A stretch of DNA of 64,000 nt. Origin: Aurantimonas sp. HBX-1 (GTDB lineage: Bacteria; Pseudomonadota; Alphaproteobacteria; Rhizobiales; Rhizobiaceae). Positions 36,469 through 43,739 of this stretch are shown one piece after another. Position 1 is the first letter of the stretch. Each line of letters begins with the position of its first letter. Location of the stretch: positions 2,679,501-2,743,500 of the forward strand of contig NZ_CP090066.1 in assembly GCF_021391535.1 (NCBI RefSeq), given 5' to 3'. The translations under genes and the position numbers were made by a program. Under the pieces are notes generated by a model, which saw nothing but the letters and a program-made list of their open reading frames with translations, was not told the origin of the DNA and made no database searches.

Positions 36469-36731
36469 CGGCTGTCATCCCGAAGCAGCGCCGCCAGTTC
36501 CGGATGCACCCTGGCCGGCTGCGCCAGCGTCTCCGCCACGGAATCGAAAAGCGCGGCGTCGAGATGCAGGAACCGCTGGTCCATCAGTTCCTTCTCGGCG
36601 CTCGCCGTGGCGGCTTCGATGACGAAGCTCGACAGGCTCTTGCCGGAAGCGTCCGCCGCCCGCCTGATCAGCGCCAGCTCGTCGCTGGCGATGCGGACAT
36701 TGATGTTGCTGGCCTTCTTCACCGCTGTCAT
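36447..36731 (-). CDS. DUF1778 ribbon-helix-helix antitoxin, TacA-like
   Basis: This 94-residue protein starts MTAVKKASNINVRIASDEL, a ribbon-helix-helix DNA-binding domain, continues with RRAADASGKSLSSFVIEAA and ends in a C-terminal tail that should wrap the toxin. The ATG at 36731 has GGAGGA seven bases upstream; that also excludes the TTG five codons earlier, which is itself part of the ribosome site. Antitoxin-first order and overlap with the toxin are normal for TacAT modules. The complex should autorepress from the region just upstream. Confidence 0.9.
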   Translation of the reverse strand: MTAVKKASNINVRIASDELALIRRAADASGKSLSSFVIEAATASAEKELMDQRFLHLDAALFDSVAETLAQPARVHPELAALLRDDSRWATSKP

Positions 36732-36878
36732 TGGCCGATCCTCCAAGACCGATCAGGCATCATCGAAGCGTGGTGCCTTCATGGCTTATGGCACAAGCCG
36801 CGTCGTATTGACAATGTGCTCACGTCAGCCCGCGCGGCATGGATTTTCCGCACGCCCCGCTACCGCTGATGCCTAGCA

Positions 36879-36962
36879 CCCTCTCCCCCCTTGAGGGGGA
36901 GAAAGCGATTTCATCGGCTTAGCGCCGCAGGCGCTAAACGATAGAAATCGCAAGAGAGGGGT
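36879..36962. repeat. Palindromic repeat element, copy 1
   Basis: This 84-bp element has nested inverted repeats: outer CCCTCTC/GAGAGGG, a CCCCTTGAGGGG half near the left end, an inner GCGATTTC/GAAATCGC and a central TAGCGCC/GGCGCTA hairpin. Copy 2 at 39105-39188 differs at a single base. It sits between the TacA gene and the terminase gene, so the two copies flank gp1-gp2. Confidence 0.9.
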
Positions 36963-37009
36963 GCTGCCACGCTTCTGCGCAACTCAGCGCCCGCCGGCAA
37001 CGCTACCCC

Positions 37010-38380
37010 TCACAACCCCCTTACCCGCGGCTCGCGCACCGGCCCCATCAGCGCCGTCACCGCCCAGACCAGCGCGTCCAGCCGGTCGGGCGAGCGCCCG
37101 CCGGTCAGCCCGTCCGGCCCGAAATCCGCCATCTCGTCCTCGAGCTCGGCAAACCGTCCGGCGTGGCGCACGCGGCCCTGCTCGTAGAGCGCCGCCACCG
37201 GCTCGGCCCGCACCCACTTGCCGCGGCTCGCCCGCACCGCACGGAACGGCACGGCCGGCGCGCTCGCGCGGATCACCGCCTCGACCATGTCGCCGCCCTG
37301 GTTCACCTCGGCGACGATCCGGTCGGCCTCCAGCCGCTCGAACAGCGTCACCGCCGCGCTCGCCCAGACATGCGGCTTCGCCCCTTGCACCGAGGCGTCG
37401 GCAAGCACGTAGATCGTCCCGTCCGCGGCCAGCCCCGCCGCGACGATGCCGCAGGCGTCCGAGCGCGTCGTCGAGGATGCCGGCGGATCGACGCCGACGA
37501 CGATGCGCCGCAGCGCCGGCGCCGCCCGTACCCGCAGCCGCTCGATCGCCGCGACGTCGAACAGCGCGTCCTCGCGCAGCTCCAGCATCAGCCCGTCGAG
37601 TTCCTGCCGCCCGAGCCGCGAGCCGCCATAGCGCGCCGCCATCGCCGCCATGAAGCCCGGCGCCAGGTGTATGGCGTTCTCGTCGGTGCGCATGTGCGTC
37701 GTCGCGGTGCCCGGATCGGCGATCAGCCGCTTCAGGAGCGGGATCGGCCGCGGCGTCGTGGTGAACAGCGCCCTTGGCCGCTCGCCCAGCCGCAGCGCGA
37801 ACTGCAGATTGTCGAAACACGCCTCGCCATGCACCCATTTCGCCAGCTCGTCGCCCCAAGCGGCGTCGAACTGGTAGCCGCGCAGCGCGTCCGGGTCCTC
37901 CGACGAGAAGATCTGCGCCACCGCGCCATTGGCGTAGACCAGCCGCCGCCGCGTCACCTCCAGCACCGGCCGCGCGCCCAGCGCCGCTCGCATCAGCCCG
38001 CTCTCGCCCTCGACCATCACCTCGCGCGCGTCGCCCAGCGTCTCGGCGATCAGCGCGATGCGCCCGTGCGGCCGCGACGCGAAGGGCGGCGTCCCCGCCG
38101 CCAGCGCGTTCACCCATTCGGCCCCCGCCCGCGTCTTGCCCGAGCCGCGCCCGCCGATCAGCAGCCACTGCCGCCACTCGCCCCCCGGCGGCAGCTGCGC
38201 CGGCCGGCCGACGGTGTGCCAGGGCAGCATGGCGCCGAGAAGGGCGGCGGCCGGGGACTGGTTGATTTCCCGTGCGGTCCTGTCCCAGTACTCCGGCTCC
38301 CTCAGGGGGCCGTCATGATCCTGCGGGACGTCGTCGCAATAGGCATCGCAGGCTGCCCGACCATCGGCCGGCAGGATCAT
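37010..38380 (-). CDS. GTA terminase large subunit (gp2)
   Basis: This 456-residue packaging motor has the Walker A motif GGRGSGKTRAGAEW, a Walker B-like segment (YQFDAAWGDELAKW) and the C-terminal RNase H-like nuclease domain with acidic residues (VVGVDPPASS, VAEVNQGGDMV). It cuts and pumps host DNA in headful fashion. The ATG at 38380 has GGAGGA upstream and overlaps the gp1 stop by 4 bp. The gene ends 47 bp before repeat copy 1. Confidence 0.95.
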   Translation of the reverse strand: MILPADGRAACDAYCDDVPQDHDGPLREPEYWDRTAREINQSPAAALLGAMLPWHTVGRPAQLPPGGEWRQWLLIGGRGSGKTRAGAEWVNALAAGTPPFASRPHGRIALIAETLGDAREVMVEGESGLMRAALGARPVLEVTRRRLVYANGAVAQIFSSEDPDALRGYQFDAAWGDELAKWVHGEACFDNLQFALRLGERPRALFTTTPRPIPLLKRLIADPGTATTHMRTDENAIHLAPGFMAAMAARYGGSRLGRQELDGLMLELREDALFDVAAIERLRVRAAPALRRIVVGVDPPASSTTRSDACGIVAAGLAADGTIYVLADASVQGAKPHVWASAAVTLFERLEADRIVAEVNQGGDMVEAVIRASAPAVPFRAVRASRGKWVRAEPVAALYEQGRVRHAGRFAELEDEMADFGPDGLTGGRSPDRLDALVWAVTALMGPVREPRVRGL

Positions 38381-38949
38381 CGTCCTCCACCGGTGGCATC
38401 GACAGCGCCCGCTTGATCGGCCGCCAAATCTCCTTCCGTACCGGCCGCGCCCGCCCCTCCCGCTAAAACCTCCGGCCCGAACAGCAATTCGCCGTGCCGG
38501 CGCCGCGCATCGAGGCTGCGCAGCCGCGACAGGAGCTCGGCGCCGAGCCGCGCGGCCTCGGCGTCGTCCTGCGGCCCGCCCGCCGCCGCCAGCGTCTCCA
38601 GCCGCCGCAGCTCCAGGAGCTTCTCCAGCACCTTCGCCATCTGGCCGATATGCTCGATGCGCTCCTTCGGCCCCATCCGCCTGGCGCCGGCCCCCGCGCC
38701 GGGAGCCGCCGTCGCCCCGCCGCGCTTCGCCGGGCCGCCTTTGGCCGCCGCAGGCGCCCCGGCCACCCGGCGCCGCGTCCCGGCCTGCGCCGCATCCGCC
38801 GCCCCGGCCGCCGCCGCAAACTCGGCCCCGCCGTCCCGCCCGACCGTCTCGCCCTTGGGATTATCATCCTCTGCGCCCGCGACATCCGCCTCGAACGCCG
38901 CGATCTCGCGAACCAGCAGGGCCAGAAGCCGCTCCGACGCCAGCGCCAT
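38377..38949 (-). CDS. First gene of the GTA cluster, candidate small terminase (gp1)
   Basis: The 190-residue protein has an N-terminal helix, an Ala/Gly/Pro-rich low-complexity middle (about 45-95), and a helical core RRMGPKERIEHIGQMAKVLEKLLELRRLE that resembles the GTA gp1 family, thought to be a small terminase subunit. The position before the large subunit with 4-bp overlap supports this. GGGAG precedes the ATG. The low-complexity insert makes it longer than the R. capsulatus protein that I remember. Confidence 0.65.
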   Translation of the reverse strand: MALASERLLALLVREIAAFEADVAGAEDDNPKGETVGRDGGAEFAAAAGAADAAQAGTRRRVAGAPAAAKGGPAKRGGATAAPGAGAGARRMGPKERIEHIGQMAKVLEKLLELRRLETLAAAGGPQDDAEAARLGAELLSRLRSLDARRRHGELLFGPEVLAGGAGAAGTEGDLAADQAGAVDATGGGR

Positions 38950-38989
38950 CGACCTACTCCCTGCCCCGCCTTAGATAACCCGCCGCCGG

Positions 38990-39026
38990 AAAAGCAAAAG
39001 GCGGCCGAAACTCTCGTTCCGCCGCC
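38990..39026 (-). terminator. Terminator-like hairpin in the leader of the GTA cluster
   Basis: On the minus strand GGCGGCGGAAC (complement of 39016-39026) pairs with GTTTCGGCCGCC (complement of 39000-39011) around a four-base loop, with one bulge. TTTTGCTTT (complement of 38991-38999 and beyond) follows directly. This is a classic intrinsic terminator. It lies 41 bp before gp1 and downstream of the candidate promoter at 39050-39078, so it could act as an attenuator. It might instead only terminate transcripts arriving from the YcgN-like gene. Confidence 0.65.
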
Positions 39027-39049
39027 CGCAAATTTCCGACTGTGCCCGA

Positions 39050-39078
39050 ACCCTACGCGACCACCGTCACGCTGTCAA
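39050..39078 (-). promoter_or_regulatory. Candidate promoter of the GTA cluster
   Basis: On the minus strand TTGACA (complement of 39073-39078), a 17-bp spacer and TAGGGT (complement of 39050-39055) form a sigma-70-like promoter with a perfect -35 and a modest -10. Transcription would begin near 39043, giving a leader of about 95 bases to gp1 that includes the terminator-like hairpin. AT-rich sequence (GGAAAATATCC) lies just upstream of the -35. Confidence 0.5.
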
Positions 39079-39104
39079 GGGATATTTTCCTATATCGCGA
39101 CACT

Positions 39105-39188
39105 CCCTCTCCCCCCTTGAGGGGGAGAAAGCGATTTCATCGGCTTAGCGCCGCAGGCGCTAAACGATAGAAATCGCCAGAGAGGGGT
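39105..39188. repeat. Palindromic repeat element, copy 2
   Basis: This 84-bp copy is identical to copy 1 except for one base near the right end (CGCCAGAG against CGCAAGAG) and has the same orientation. It lies just upstream of the candidate GTA promoter. Together with copy 3 and the promoter-hairpin region it fills the 449-bp gap 38950-39398, which encodes no protein. Confidence 0.9.
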
Positions 39189-39230
39189 ATTCTTCTCCTC
39201 GCCGCTCCGCGCCCGGCATGAACGCCCCCT

Positions 39231-39322
39231 CACCCCTCTCTTGCCTTTTCTGCGACTTGGGCCTCGGCATGCCTCGGCCCAAGACCGCGAAAAGGCTTTC
39301 TCTCCCTCAAGGGGAGAGAGGG
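39231..39322. repeat. Palindromic repeat element, copy 3: inverted, with a different core
   Basis: The ends match copies 1 and 2 in reverse orientation (CACCCCTCTCTTG at the left; CCCTCAAGGGGAGAGAGGG at the right). The core is different: GCCTTTTC/GAAAAGGC (39243-39250 and 39289-39296) encloses CTTGGGCC/GGCCCAAG (39256-39263 and 39276-39283) with GGCATGCC between. It is therefore a family member with shared ends and a replaced central stem. Confidence 0.8.
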
Positions 39323-39398
39323 CGCCCACACCGCGAACGCTTGCGGACTCAGCGGCCAGCGCGCCCACTCTCCAACGGAGCGAAAGCGCCCTGCCCCC

Positions 39399-39875
39399 CT
39401 ACGCCGCGTCCTCCAGCGGATCCTCCCCCGGCCATTCGACGATGTGGTCCTCGTATTCCTCCAGCTCTTTGCCGAGCTCGCTGACCGTGCGGCCCTGCGC
39501 CGAGATGCCGGCCTGGTGCACCGTGTCGGGATCGCCGGAGACGAGGTGGTGCCACCAGTAGAGGTCGCGGCCCTCCGCGACGAGCCGGTAGGCGCAGGTC
39601 TGCGGCAGCCAGGCGAGCTCGCGCACCATCGCCGGGTCGAGCTGCACGCAGTCCGGTACGGTGGCATGGCGGTTCTCGTAGTCGCTGCAGCGGCAGCTCT
39701 GCCCGTCGAGCAGCTGGCAGGCGAGATTGGTCCAGGCGATCTCGCCGGTGTCCCAGTCCTCGAGCTTGTTCAGGCAGCAGCGCCCGCAGCCGTCGCAGAG
39801 CGATTCCCACTCGGTCGGGCTCATCGCCTCGAGCGGTTTGTCGCGCCAGAACGGCGTGTTGCTGGATTCACCCAT
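39399..39875 (-). CDS. YcgN family cysteine-cluster protein (UPF0260)
   Basis: This 158-residue protein contains the cluster CDGCGRCCLNKLED and further cysteines (LACQLLDGQSCRCSDYENR, VPDCVQLDP, LPQTCAYRL), the pattern of UPF0260/YcgN, a probable metal- or iron-sulfur-binding cytoplasmic protein of unknown function. Length and motifs are complete. It is divergent from the PBP1a gene; the 91-bp gap between them must hold both promoters. Downstream lies the repeat-rich gap before the GTA cluster. Confidence 0.92.
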   Translation of the reverse strand: MGESSNTPFWRDKPLEAMSPTEWESLCDGCGRCCLNKLEDWDTGEIAWTNLACQLLDGQSCRCSDYENRHATVPDCVQLDPAMVRELAWLPQTCAYRLVAEGRDLYWWHHLVSGDPDTVHQAGISAQGRTVSELGKELEEYEDHIVEWPGEDPLEDAA

Positions 39876-39966
39876 CTTGGAAATGTGAGCCGATCGTTCA
39901 GGACATTTTCTGTTTCACGACGTATATGGGAGAAGCAGTAACACCTGAAGGGGCATTGGCGGTCGC

Positions 39967-42165
39967 GTGCGCCGGCGGGACCGTTCGCCGCGGATTGTGA
40001 CCAAGAGTGACAGGTTGACGTTGCAGGAACCGTCTGAATCCGCCCGGAAACGCCGGCAGCCGTCGGGGCTGATCGAAATCGACGCCTGGATCGATTCGAG
40101 CCTGTGGCGATTCTTCCATGCCTTCGCCGCCTGGTGGGAAGGCGTCACCATCTTCTCGCGCAAGTTCCGCGCCCGCGGCTTCAACCGCATCGTGGTGGAA
40201 CTCGCCTGCGAGGGGCTGACGCTCGGCCTCGTCGGCTTCGTCCTCCTGCTCGCTTTGGCGCAGCCGGCGATGAAGGTGACGGCCAACGGCCTGCCGCAGA
40301 ATGTCGACTACGCGGTGCTGTTCCTCGACCGCCACGGCAACGAGATCGGCCGCCGCGGCGTGCTGCGCTCGGACGCGGTGCCGATCGACGAGCTGCCGGA
40401 CCAGTTCATCAAGGCGCTGCTCGCCACCGAGGATCGCCGCTTCTTCGACCATTTCGGCATCGATTTCCTCGGCCTCCTGCGCGCCATGACCGAGAACGCC
40501 CGGGCCGGCGGCGTCGTCCAGGGCGGCTCGACGCTCACCCAGCAGCTCGCCAAGAACGTCTTCCTGACCAACGAGCGCACGATCGACCGCAAGATCAAGG
40601 AAGCCTTCCTCGCCCTCTGGCTGGAGGCCAATCTCAGCAAGCGCGAGATCCTCGCGATGTATCTCGACCGCGCCTACATGGGCGGCGGCACGTTCGGCGC
40701 GGCGGCGGCGGCGGAGTTCTATTTCGACAAGGACATCCGCGACGTCTCGCTGGCCGAGTCGGCGATGCTCGCCGGCCTGTTCAAGGCCCCGGCCCGCTAC
40801 GCCCCGCACATCAACCTTCCGGCGGCCCGCGCCCGCGCCAACGTCGTCCTGACGAACATGGTGCAGGCGAACTTCATGACCGAGGGCCAGGTGGTCGCGG
40901 CGCGGCGCCAGCCCGCCGTCGCGGTCGACCGCTCCGCCATCCAGTCGCCGGACTACTTCCTCGACTTCGCCTTCGACGAGGTGCAGCGCATCGCCAACGA
41001 GGCCGGCCTGCCGGAGCGCACCTTCGTCGCGCGCACCACGCTCGACATGGGGCTGCAGAAGCTCGCCGATGAATCGGTCGAGTACCACCTCCTGCAGTTC
41101 GGCAAGAACTACAAGGTCGACGAAGGCGCCATGGTGGTCATGGGCGAGGATGGCGGCGTCAGGGCGATGGTCGGCGGCCGCGACTACGGCGTCTCGCAGT
41201 TCAACCGCGCCACCAGGGCGCAGCGCCAGCCGGGCTCGTCCTTCAAGGTCTATGTCTACGCCACGGCGATGCAGCAGGGCATGAAGCCCACCGACACGAT
41301 CGTCGACAGTCCGATCACCATCGGCAACTGGTCGCCGCAGAACTACGGCCGCTCGTTCTCCGGCACGGTGACCCTCGCCAATGCGCTGGCCCGCTCGCTG
41401 AACATCCCGGCGGTCAAGCTCGGCCAGAAGGTGGGCCTGGAAAACGTCACCAACCTCGCCCACGAGATGGGCATCGCCTCGCCGCTGCGCAGCGACAAGA
41501 CGATGCCGCTCGGCACCAGCGAGGTCACCGTGCTCGACCAGACGACCGCCTACGGCGTGTTCGCCAATGGCGGCATGGACGCCCATCGCCATGCGATCAT
41601 CCAGCTGACCGACGCCTCCGGCAAGGTGCTGTGGGACGCACGGCGCGACATGGCGCCCCGCCACCGCGTGCTCACCGAGGACGCGGCGAAGTCGATGAAC
41701 GAGATGCTGGTCGGCGTGACCGAGCGGGGCACGGCACGGCGCGCGCAGCTGTCGATGACCCGCGTCGGCGGCAAGACCGGCACGACGCAGAGCTATCGCG
41801 ATGCCTGGTTCGTCGGTTACACCGGCAACTATATCGCCGCGGTCTGGTTCGGGAACGACAATTACCGCCCGACCAACAACATGACCGGCGGCACGCTTCC
41901 GGCGATGACCTGGCAGCGTTTCATGGAAACGGCGCACCAGAACATCGACCTGAAGCCGATCCCCTTCCTTGAGGATCCGTTCCCCGAAGCCAAGCCCGAC
42001 GCGGTCGTGGCGGAGGGCGCCGAGCCGCCACCGCGCCTCGATACGCTGACCGGCGCGGCGCAGGACGTGCTCGCCGGCATCGCCAGCGCGCTCGACGAAT
42101 TGCCGCCGCTGGAACCCGAAAAGCTTGCCTCCGCCCGCGCGACAGGCGACGACACGCGGCCATAG
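39967..42165 (+). CDS. Penicillin-binding protein 1A family (transglycosylase/transpeptidase)
   Basis: This bifunctional peptidoglycan synthase has 732 residues: a short cytoplasmic part, one transmembrane helix (about 83-102), a GT51 transglycosylase domain with the catalytic Glu in ATEDRRFFDHFGID and GGSTLTQQLAKN, then a transpeptidase domain with SSFK (active Ser), SLN and KTGT motifs. No ATG is near the start; GTG at 39967 (AAGGGG 12 bases upstream) or GTG at 39997 are the options. An in-frame TGA at 39946 bounds the frame. The C-terminus is short and Ala/Pro-rich. Confidence 0.94.
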   Translation: MRRRDRSPRIVTKSDRLTLQEPSESARKRRQPSGLIEIDAWIDSSLWRFFHAFAAWWEGVTIFSRKFRARGFNRIVVELACEGLTLGLVGFVLLLALAQPAMKVTANGLPQNVDYAVLFLDRHGNEIGRRGVLRSDAVPIDELPDQFIKALLATEDRRFFDHFGIDFLGLLRAMTENARAGGVVQGGSTLTQQLAKNVFLTNERTIDRKIKEAFLALWLEANLSKREILAMYLDRAYMGGGTFGAAAAAEFYFDKDIRDVSLAESAMLAGLFKAPARYAPHINLPAARARANVVLTNMVQANFMTEGQVVAARRQPAVAVDRSAIQSPDYFLDFAFDEVQRIANEAGLPERTFVARTTLDMGLQKLADESVEYHLLQFGKNYKVDEGAMVVMGEDGGVRAMVGGRDYGVSQFNRATRAQRQPGSSFKVYVYATAMQQGMKPTDTIVDSPITIGNWSPQNYGRSFSGTVTLANALARSLNIPAVKLGQKVGLENVTNLAHEMGIASPLRSDKTMPLGTSEVTVLDQTTAYGVFANGGMDAHRHAIIQLTDASGKVLWDARRDMAPRHRVLTEDAAKSMNEMLVGVTERGTARRAQLSMTRVGGKTGTTQSYRDAWFVGYTGNYIAAVWFGNDNYRPTNNMTGGTLPAMTWQRFMETAHQNIDLKPIPFLEDPFPEAKPDAVVAEGAEPPPRLDTLTGAAQDVLAGIASALDELPPLEPEKLASARATGDDTRP

Positions 42166-42196
42166 GTCGTCCGCCACCGCATCGGGATTTCGGCGC

Positions 42197-42781
42197 ATGC
42201 GCTTCATCTTCCTCGTCTTGTTAGCGCTATCCATCGCGCTCGGCCTCGGCGGCTGGTCGGCGCATTGGGCGCTCGACCAGTCGGCGGAGATCGGTACGGT
42301 CACGATCGGCCCGTGGGTCGCCAATCCGTCCGCCGGCGCGCCGGACGCCGATCCCTACTCGAAGGCCCGGCTGGCGAAGATCGGCAATCTCACCCTCGGC
42401 CTCGGCGAAGGCGTGCAGTTCACCGCCGACCGCGATGCCGCCGGGCGGCCGCTGCGGCGCGAATGCCAGTACCGGCTCGCCGGCCAGACCCCCGCCGCCC
42501 GCGTCTGGACCATCGCCCCCTACTCGCAGGAGGGTCGGCTCATCCAGCCCGGCTCCGGCCGCGTCGCCTGGCTGACGTCGAACAATCTGATGCGCGCCGA
42601 GGACAATTCCTTCGCGATCGCCGTCGGCCCCCGCGCCCGGGCCGGCAACTGGCTGGCGACGGCGGGGACCGGCCCGCTCGTCCTCTCTCTGTCGCTCTAC
42701 GACACGCCCGTCAGCGCCGCGAGCGGCGTCGCCAATGTCGAGCTGCCGGAACTGACGCTGGAGAGCTGTCCCGATGCGTAG
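42197..42781 (+). CDS. DUF1214 domain protein with N-terminal membrane anchor
   Basis: The 194-residue protein has an N-terminal hydrophobic segment (MRFIFLVLLALSIALGLGG) and a DUF1214-like part (GPWVANPSAGAPDADPYSKA, YRLAGQTPAARVWTIAPY, LYDTPVSAA). It overlaps the DUF1254 gene by 8 bp, a pairing that is conserved in alphaproteobacteria. The protein is probably anchored in the inner membrane and faces the periplasm. Function is unknown. I chose the ATG at 42197 because the signal anchor starts there. Confidence 0.85.
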   Translation: MRFIFLVLLALSIALGLGGWSAHWALDQSAEIGTVTIGPWVANPSAGAPDADPYSKARLAKIGNLTLGLGEGVQFTADRDAAGRPLRRECQYRLAGQTPAARVWTIAPYSQEGRLIQPGSGRVAWLTSNNLMRAEDNSFAIAVGPRARAGNWLATAGTGPLVLSLSLYDTPVSAASGVANVELPELTLESCPDA

Positions 42782-43397
42782 GCTGCTCCTGGCGATCGCG
42801 ATCGGTCTGGTCGGCGCTGCGCTCGTCCATATCGCCGTCATCTTCTTCATGCCGACGGTCGCCCAGAACAATGCCTGGGGCCGGCTGTCGGGCCTCGGCC
42901 GGATGTACGAGATCGTCCGCGTCGAGCCGCTGCGGGCGGACGGGCCGGATCGGATCGCGCCGACGGCGATTGCCGAGCGGCACGATTTCGCCTTCGTCGA
43001 TCCGGCGTTCATCGCCGCCAGCTGCCGGTTTTCGCTGGTCGACGGGCCGGTGCGGATGTTCGCTTCCCAGAGCAACGCGCCGTTCTGGTCGGCCTCGATC
43101 TACAACCGGCGCGGCGACAATCTCTACAGCATCAACGACCGATCGGCGGTCGCCGGCACGTTCGACCTCCTGGTCGGCACGACGGAGCAGATCATCGACG
43201 CCGCCGACGAGCTCGGCATGGACCGGGAGTCAACCTCCATCCCGGTCGAGGTGAACCTCGTCGAGGGCTACATGACGATCCGGGTCCTGGTGGACGAGGA
43301 AAGCAAGCGTCCCTCGGTCGATGCCTTCGTGGAGTCGCTAGCCTGCGTGCCCAACGAGCCGGTCGCAGCCAACACCCCGGCGAGCCGGGGCGGCTGA
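42774..43397 (+). CDS. DUF1254 domain protein with N-terminal membrane anchor
   Basis: The 207-residue protein has a hydrophobic N-terminus (LLLAIAIGLVGAALVHIAVI) and the DUF1254 signature region (CRFSLVDGPVRMFASQ, FWSASIYNRRGDNLYSINDR). It is the partner of the upstream DUF1214 gene and is translationally linked to it. Both follow PBP1a within 31 bp in the same direction, so a cell-envelope role is plausible but unproven. Confidence 0.88.
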   Translation: MRRLLLAIAIGLVGAALVHIAVIFFMPTVAQNNAWGRLSGLGRMYEIVRVEPLRADGPDRIAPTAIAERHDFAFVDPAFIAASCRFSLVDGPVRMFASQSNAPFWSASIYNRRGDNLYSINDRSAVAGTFDLLVGTTEQIIDAADELGMDRESTSIPVEVNLVEGYMTIRVLVDEESKRPSVDAFVESLACVPNEPVAANTPASRGG

Positions 43398-43412
43398 CGC
43401 CGGACCACCGGC

Positions 43413-43589
43413 TCACATCGTCAGCGGCGCCTCGCGGCCCGGCTCTGCGGCCTCCGACGGCGGCACCAGCCGCTCGCGCCTGACGCAGGGCAGGAACACC
43501 ACCTTGCCCTTTCCGTCAGCCTTGCGGGCCCTTTTCTTCCACAGCGGCGCCGGCGCCCGTGCGGCCTGCAATGTGACGATCTCTCCCAT
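43413..43589 (-). CDS. Small basic protein of unknown function
   Basis: The 58-residue protein (MGEIVTLQAARAPAPLWKKR, then KADGKGKVVFLPCVRRERL) is basic, with no signal peptide or membrane segment. The start at 43589 was chosen because GGAGGA lies seven bases upstream; an ATG seven codons earlier is also possible. It is convergent with the DUF1254 gene (15 bp apart). I recognise no family. Confidence 0.6.
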   Translation of the reverse strand: MGEIVTLQAARAPAPLWKKRARKADGKGKVVFLPCVRRERLVPPSEAAEPGREAPLTM

Positions 43590-43666
43590 GACCGTGTCCT
43601 CCTCCTGCATGCGCCCTCCGCTCCTGCCGTAGGGTAATGAACCGATGTCAGAAGACCGGAGCGGAG

Positions 43667-43696
43667 TTAACAGCTTGCTAATATATCTTGCATAAT
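43667..43696 (+). promoter_or_regulatory. Candidate promoter of the DUF2336-like gene
   Basis: TTAACA (43667-43672), an 18-bp spacer and CATAAT (43691-43696) each match the sigma-70 boxes at five of six positions, in a locally AT-rich stretch. The predicted start near 43703 leaves a leader of about 37 bases before the ATG at 43740. Confidence 0.5.
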
Positions 43697-43739
43697 CCTT
43701 TCGACCGGGGAAACGATCGATCAACTATCCGGGAAATCC

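Noticed and set aside
22896..38949. Cluster as an ordinary prophage
   Set aside because: There is no integrase, repressor, replication gene, tail fibre set or attachment site, and the gene order and families (gp1-gp15, DUF2163, TIGR02217, NlpC, baseplate multidomain protein) are those of an alphaproteobacterial GTA.
36879..39322. The repeats as a CRISPR array or tRNA-like structures
   Set aside because: There are only three dispersed palindromic copies, with no regular short spacers, no cas genes and no cloverleaf with an anticodon arm.
39898..42324. Very long open frame (about 800 codons) on the minus strand opposite PBP1a
   Set aside because: It is the antisense shadow of a clear penicillin-binding protein in high-GC DNA. 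Its translation has no recognisable domains and is dominated by R, A, G, D and V.
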